From Verrucomicrobiota bacterium (GTDB taxonomy: Bacteria; Verrucomicrobiota; Verrucomicrobiia; Chthoniobacterales; UBA10450), in contig QHPM01000167.1 of NCBI GenBank assembly GCA_003219095.1, forward strand, positions 3,715-11,599: 7,885 bases of DNA, given 5' to 3'. Both the position numbers and the translations under genes were made by a program. Shown here in pieces: positions 6,480-7,885 of this stretch; the first letter of the stretch is position 1, and each line of letters starts with the position of its first letter. The notes beneath the pieces were generated by a model that was not told the DNA's origin, ran no database searches, and saw only the letters and a program-made list of their open reading frames with translations.

Positions 6480-7409
6480 ACGAGCGCGACGCCAGGTTTG
6501 CCGAAATTGGTCGTGCCTTGCGCGAGCATCGCAAATTCGCGGTGCTGAGTCACGTGCGCCCGGATGGAGACGCACTCGGGAGCACGCTGGCATTGACATT
6601 GTCGCTGAAAGAACTCGGCAAAGAAGTCAGGGCCTGGAATGAGGATGGAATGCTGGAGAAATATAATTTCCTACCGCGGGCCGAACTGTTGACCCATCCC
6701 CCGAGCACGCCGGAAGATTTTGATGTCGCAATTGCGCTCGATACCGCAGTGCAAAATCGATCATCATCCGAGTAATCCGCGTTACGGCGACCTTGTTTAC
6801 ATCGATCCGACTGCGCCTGCGACCGGCCAAATTCTTTTTGAATTCCTAACGAACCAAAAATTTCCGATTACGCCGGCGATCGCGGAAAATCTTTACGCGG
6901 CGATCTCGACCGACACTGGTTCGTTTCAGTATTCAAATACGACCGTGCGCACCTTCGAGATTGCGGCCGAACTGGTTCGTCGTGGCGTGGACGTTGGACG
7001 AACCAGCCAGTTGCTCTACGAGAATTTTCCACGACGGCGCATCGAATTGCTGCGCGACCTATTGGGCACCATGCGGTTCGGATGCGAGGGAAAACTAGCG
7101 TGGTTCAGCTTGAGCCAGGCGTCCGCCCTGGCGCTTGGCGTGCTTCCGGAAGACAACGAAGGGTTGATCGATCATTTGCGCGCCATTCGCGGTGTGATCG
7201 TGGCAATTTTCTTCGAGGAACTGACCGACGGAAAAGTGCGCGTCAGCATGCGCTCGAAAAATGAAGCAGTCGATGTCTGCGCGATTTGCAAGGAGTTTGG
7301 CGGGGGCGGCCATGTCCTCGCGGCCGGGGCGCGCGTTCGGGGGACGCTGCTGGAAGTGGAGAAAAAAATCGTGGAACAAGCTTGTGCAGCCATCGAGCGC
7401 AACACCTGA
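6476..7409 (+). pseudogene. nrnA: Frameshifted NrnA-type DHH/DHHA1 phosphoesterase (oligoribonuclease / pAp phosphatase)
   Basis: Intact NrnA proteins degrade 2-5 nt RNA fragments and dephosphorylate pAp using two metals. The gene starts at GTG 6476 inside the rbfA stop. Frame one (to TAA at 6773-6775) encodes motif I, SHVRPDGDALGS (25-36), and the second Asp in ALDT (87-90). The DHH motif (6759-6767), followed by PSNPRYGD, lies in the next frame, as do STDTG (6906-6920) and the DHHA1 glycine motif GGGGH (7299-7313), to TGA at 7407. The frames meet at AAAATCGA (6753-6760), which reads as QNR in one and KID in the other. In family members I recall about 15 or more residues separate these two motifs; here almost none remain. 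A short deletion of length 2 modulo 3 is therefore inferred. Every catalytic residue survives, so the break is recent or artefactual. Confidence 0.85.
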
Positions 7410-7885
7410 CGGCGTTCTGCTGGTGGACAAGGCCGCGGGAATGACGTCGCACGATGTCGTCGCGCTGGTGCGGCGGCGTTTGCAAATCAGGAAGGTCGGC
7501 CATTGCGGTACCCTCGATCCGATCGCGACCGGTCTGCTCCTGCTCACCCTCGGACGCGGCACAAAAATTCAAGACCTGCTCATGGCCGAGGACAAGGAAT
7601 ATTGCGGCGCGATTATGCTCGGAGTGACGACGAGCACGCAGGACAAGGAGGGCGAAACCATCGAACAACGCGAAGTGCCGGTCTTCGAAGAGAAAATGGT
7701 TCGCGCCGCGTTTGAAAAATTCCGCGGCGATTTTTATCAAACCCCGCCGATGGTCTCCGCGATCAAACACGCCGGCGTTCCACTTTACAAACTCGCGCGT
7801 CAGGGAAAAACGATCGAGCGCGAGCCGCGGTTGGTTCACGTTTACCGTTATTCCATCGATAAGATCGCTTTACCAAAAATCGATT
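7384..7885 (+). CDS. truB: tRNA pseudouridine(55) synthase TruB (N-terminal part; runs off the window)
   Basis: TruB isomerises uridine 55 in the T-loop of tRNAs. The visible 167 codons carry the opening GVLLVDKAAGMTSHDVV (10-26), matching the family's KPxGxTS motif. The catalytic motif GHCGTLDPIATGLL (39-52) has the nucleophile Asp45. Further along are TKIQDLL and a DKEY motif, and then QTPPMVSAIKHAG with PLYKLARQG, the standard substrate-binding block. No stop occurs before the edge. The start is uncertain: GTG 7384 gives eight residues before the DGVLLVDK core and overlaps the end of the nrnA-like gene by 26 bases; GTG 7423 would cut into conserved residues. The ribosome-binding site is weak (TGGAAC). 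The overlap suggests coupled translation, so the upstream frameshift could reduce TruB output. Identification is secure; the start is tentative. Confidence 0.93.
   Translation, partial: MQPSSATPDGVLLVDKAAGMTSHDVVALVRRRLQIRKVGHCGTLDPIATGLLLLTLGRGTKIQDLLMAEDKEYCGAIMLGVTTSTQDKEGETIEQREVPVFEEKMVRAAFEKFRGDFYQTPPMVSAIKHAGVPLYKLARQGKTIEREPRLVHVYRYSIDKIALPKID

Noticed and set aside
6720..6752. ATG 6720 as the start of an independent downstream gene
   Set aside because: The residues before KIDHH are an out-of-frame reading of the first fragment and are not family-like; this is the second piece of the broken nrnA-like gene.
6753..6760. Programmed ribosomal frameshift in the nrnA-like gene
   Set aside because: A frame change alone would leave motif II directly joined to the DHH motif with the usual linker missing, and there is no classical slippery heptamer with a stimulatory structure. 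A deletion explains both facts.
7243..7839. 198-codon frame on the - strand across the nrnA/truB junction
   Set aside because: It is antisense to two recognised genes with clear motifs, and its own translation shows no domain.

Overview
This is bacterial DNA of moderately high GC with two oppositely oriented blocks. The right-hand two thirds is a conserved translation/transcription housekeeping operon on the + strand: nusA, infB, rbfA, an nrnA-type DHH phosphoesterase, and truB, which runs off the window end. The left third, on the - strand, holds a membrane glycosyltransferase, a SlyA/MarR-type regulator and the first 43 codons of a probable membrane-anchored HlyD/EmrA-like export protein. 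The gene set and the hairpin-forming intergenic repeats suggest a Gram-negative soil-type bacterium. A Verrucomicrobiota (Chthoniobacterales-like) origin is my best guess from the protein and spacer style, but it is an inference that nothing here proves.

Left block (1-2154, - strand). The ArnT/PMT-like glycosyltransferase is followed after 76 bp by slyA, whose stop overlaps the start of the export gene (ATGA). A perfect 20-bp palindrome lies 12 bp upstream of the slyA start. Its core closely matches the SlyA box, so slyA and the export gene probably form a self-controlled efflux module.

Spacer 2155-2488. This divergent region holds a short inverted repeat beside the glycosyltransferase start, an 86-bp REP-like hairpin element, a good sigma70-type promoter facing nusA, and an intrinsic-terminator hairpin with a T-run inside the nusA leader. 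The rimP gene that usually precedes nusA is absent. The layout suggests that NusA, itself a pausing and termination factor, could control its own operon by attenuation.

Right block (2489-7885, + strand). NusA modulates pausing, termination and antitermination; IF2 places initiator tRNA on the ribosome; RbfA matures the 30S subunit; the NrnA-type enzyme degrades nano-RNA and pAp; TruB makes pseudouridine 55 in tRNA. The nusA-infB and infB-rbfA spacers (55 and 87 bp) are rich in inverted repeats. The nrnA-like gene is broken: its frame shifts between the second conserved Asp and the DHH motif, exactly at an 8-base stretch readable in both frames, with a short linker missing. All other catalytic motifs are intact, so the lesion is recent or a sequence/assembly error.

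I saw no phage, CRISPR, tRNA, rRNA or transposase genes. The window is mostly ordinary core genome, and its interest lies in the regulatory spacers and the broken nrnA.
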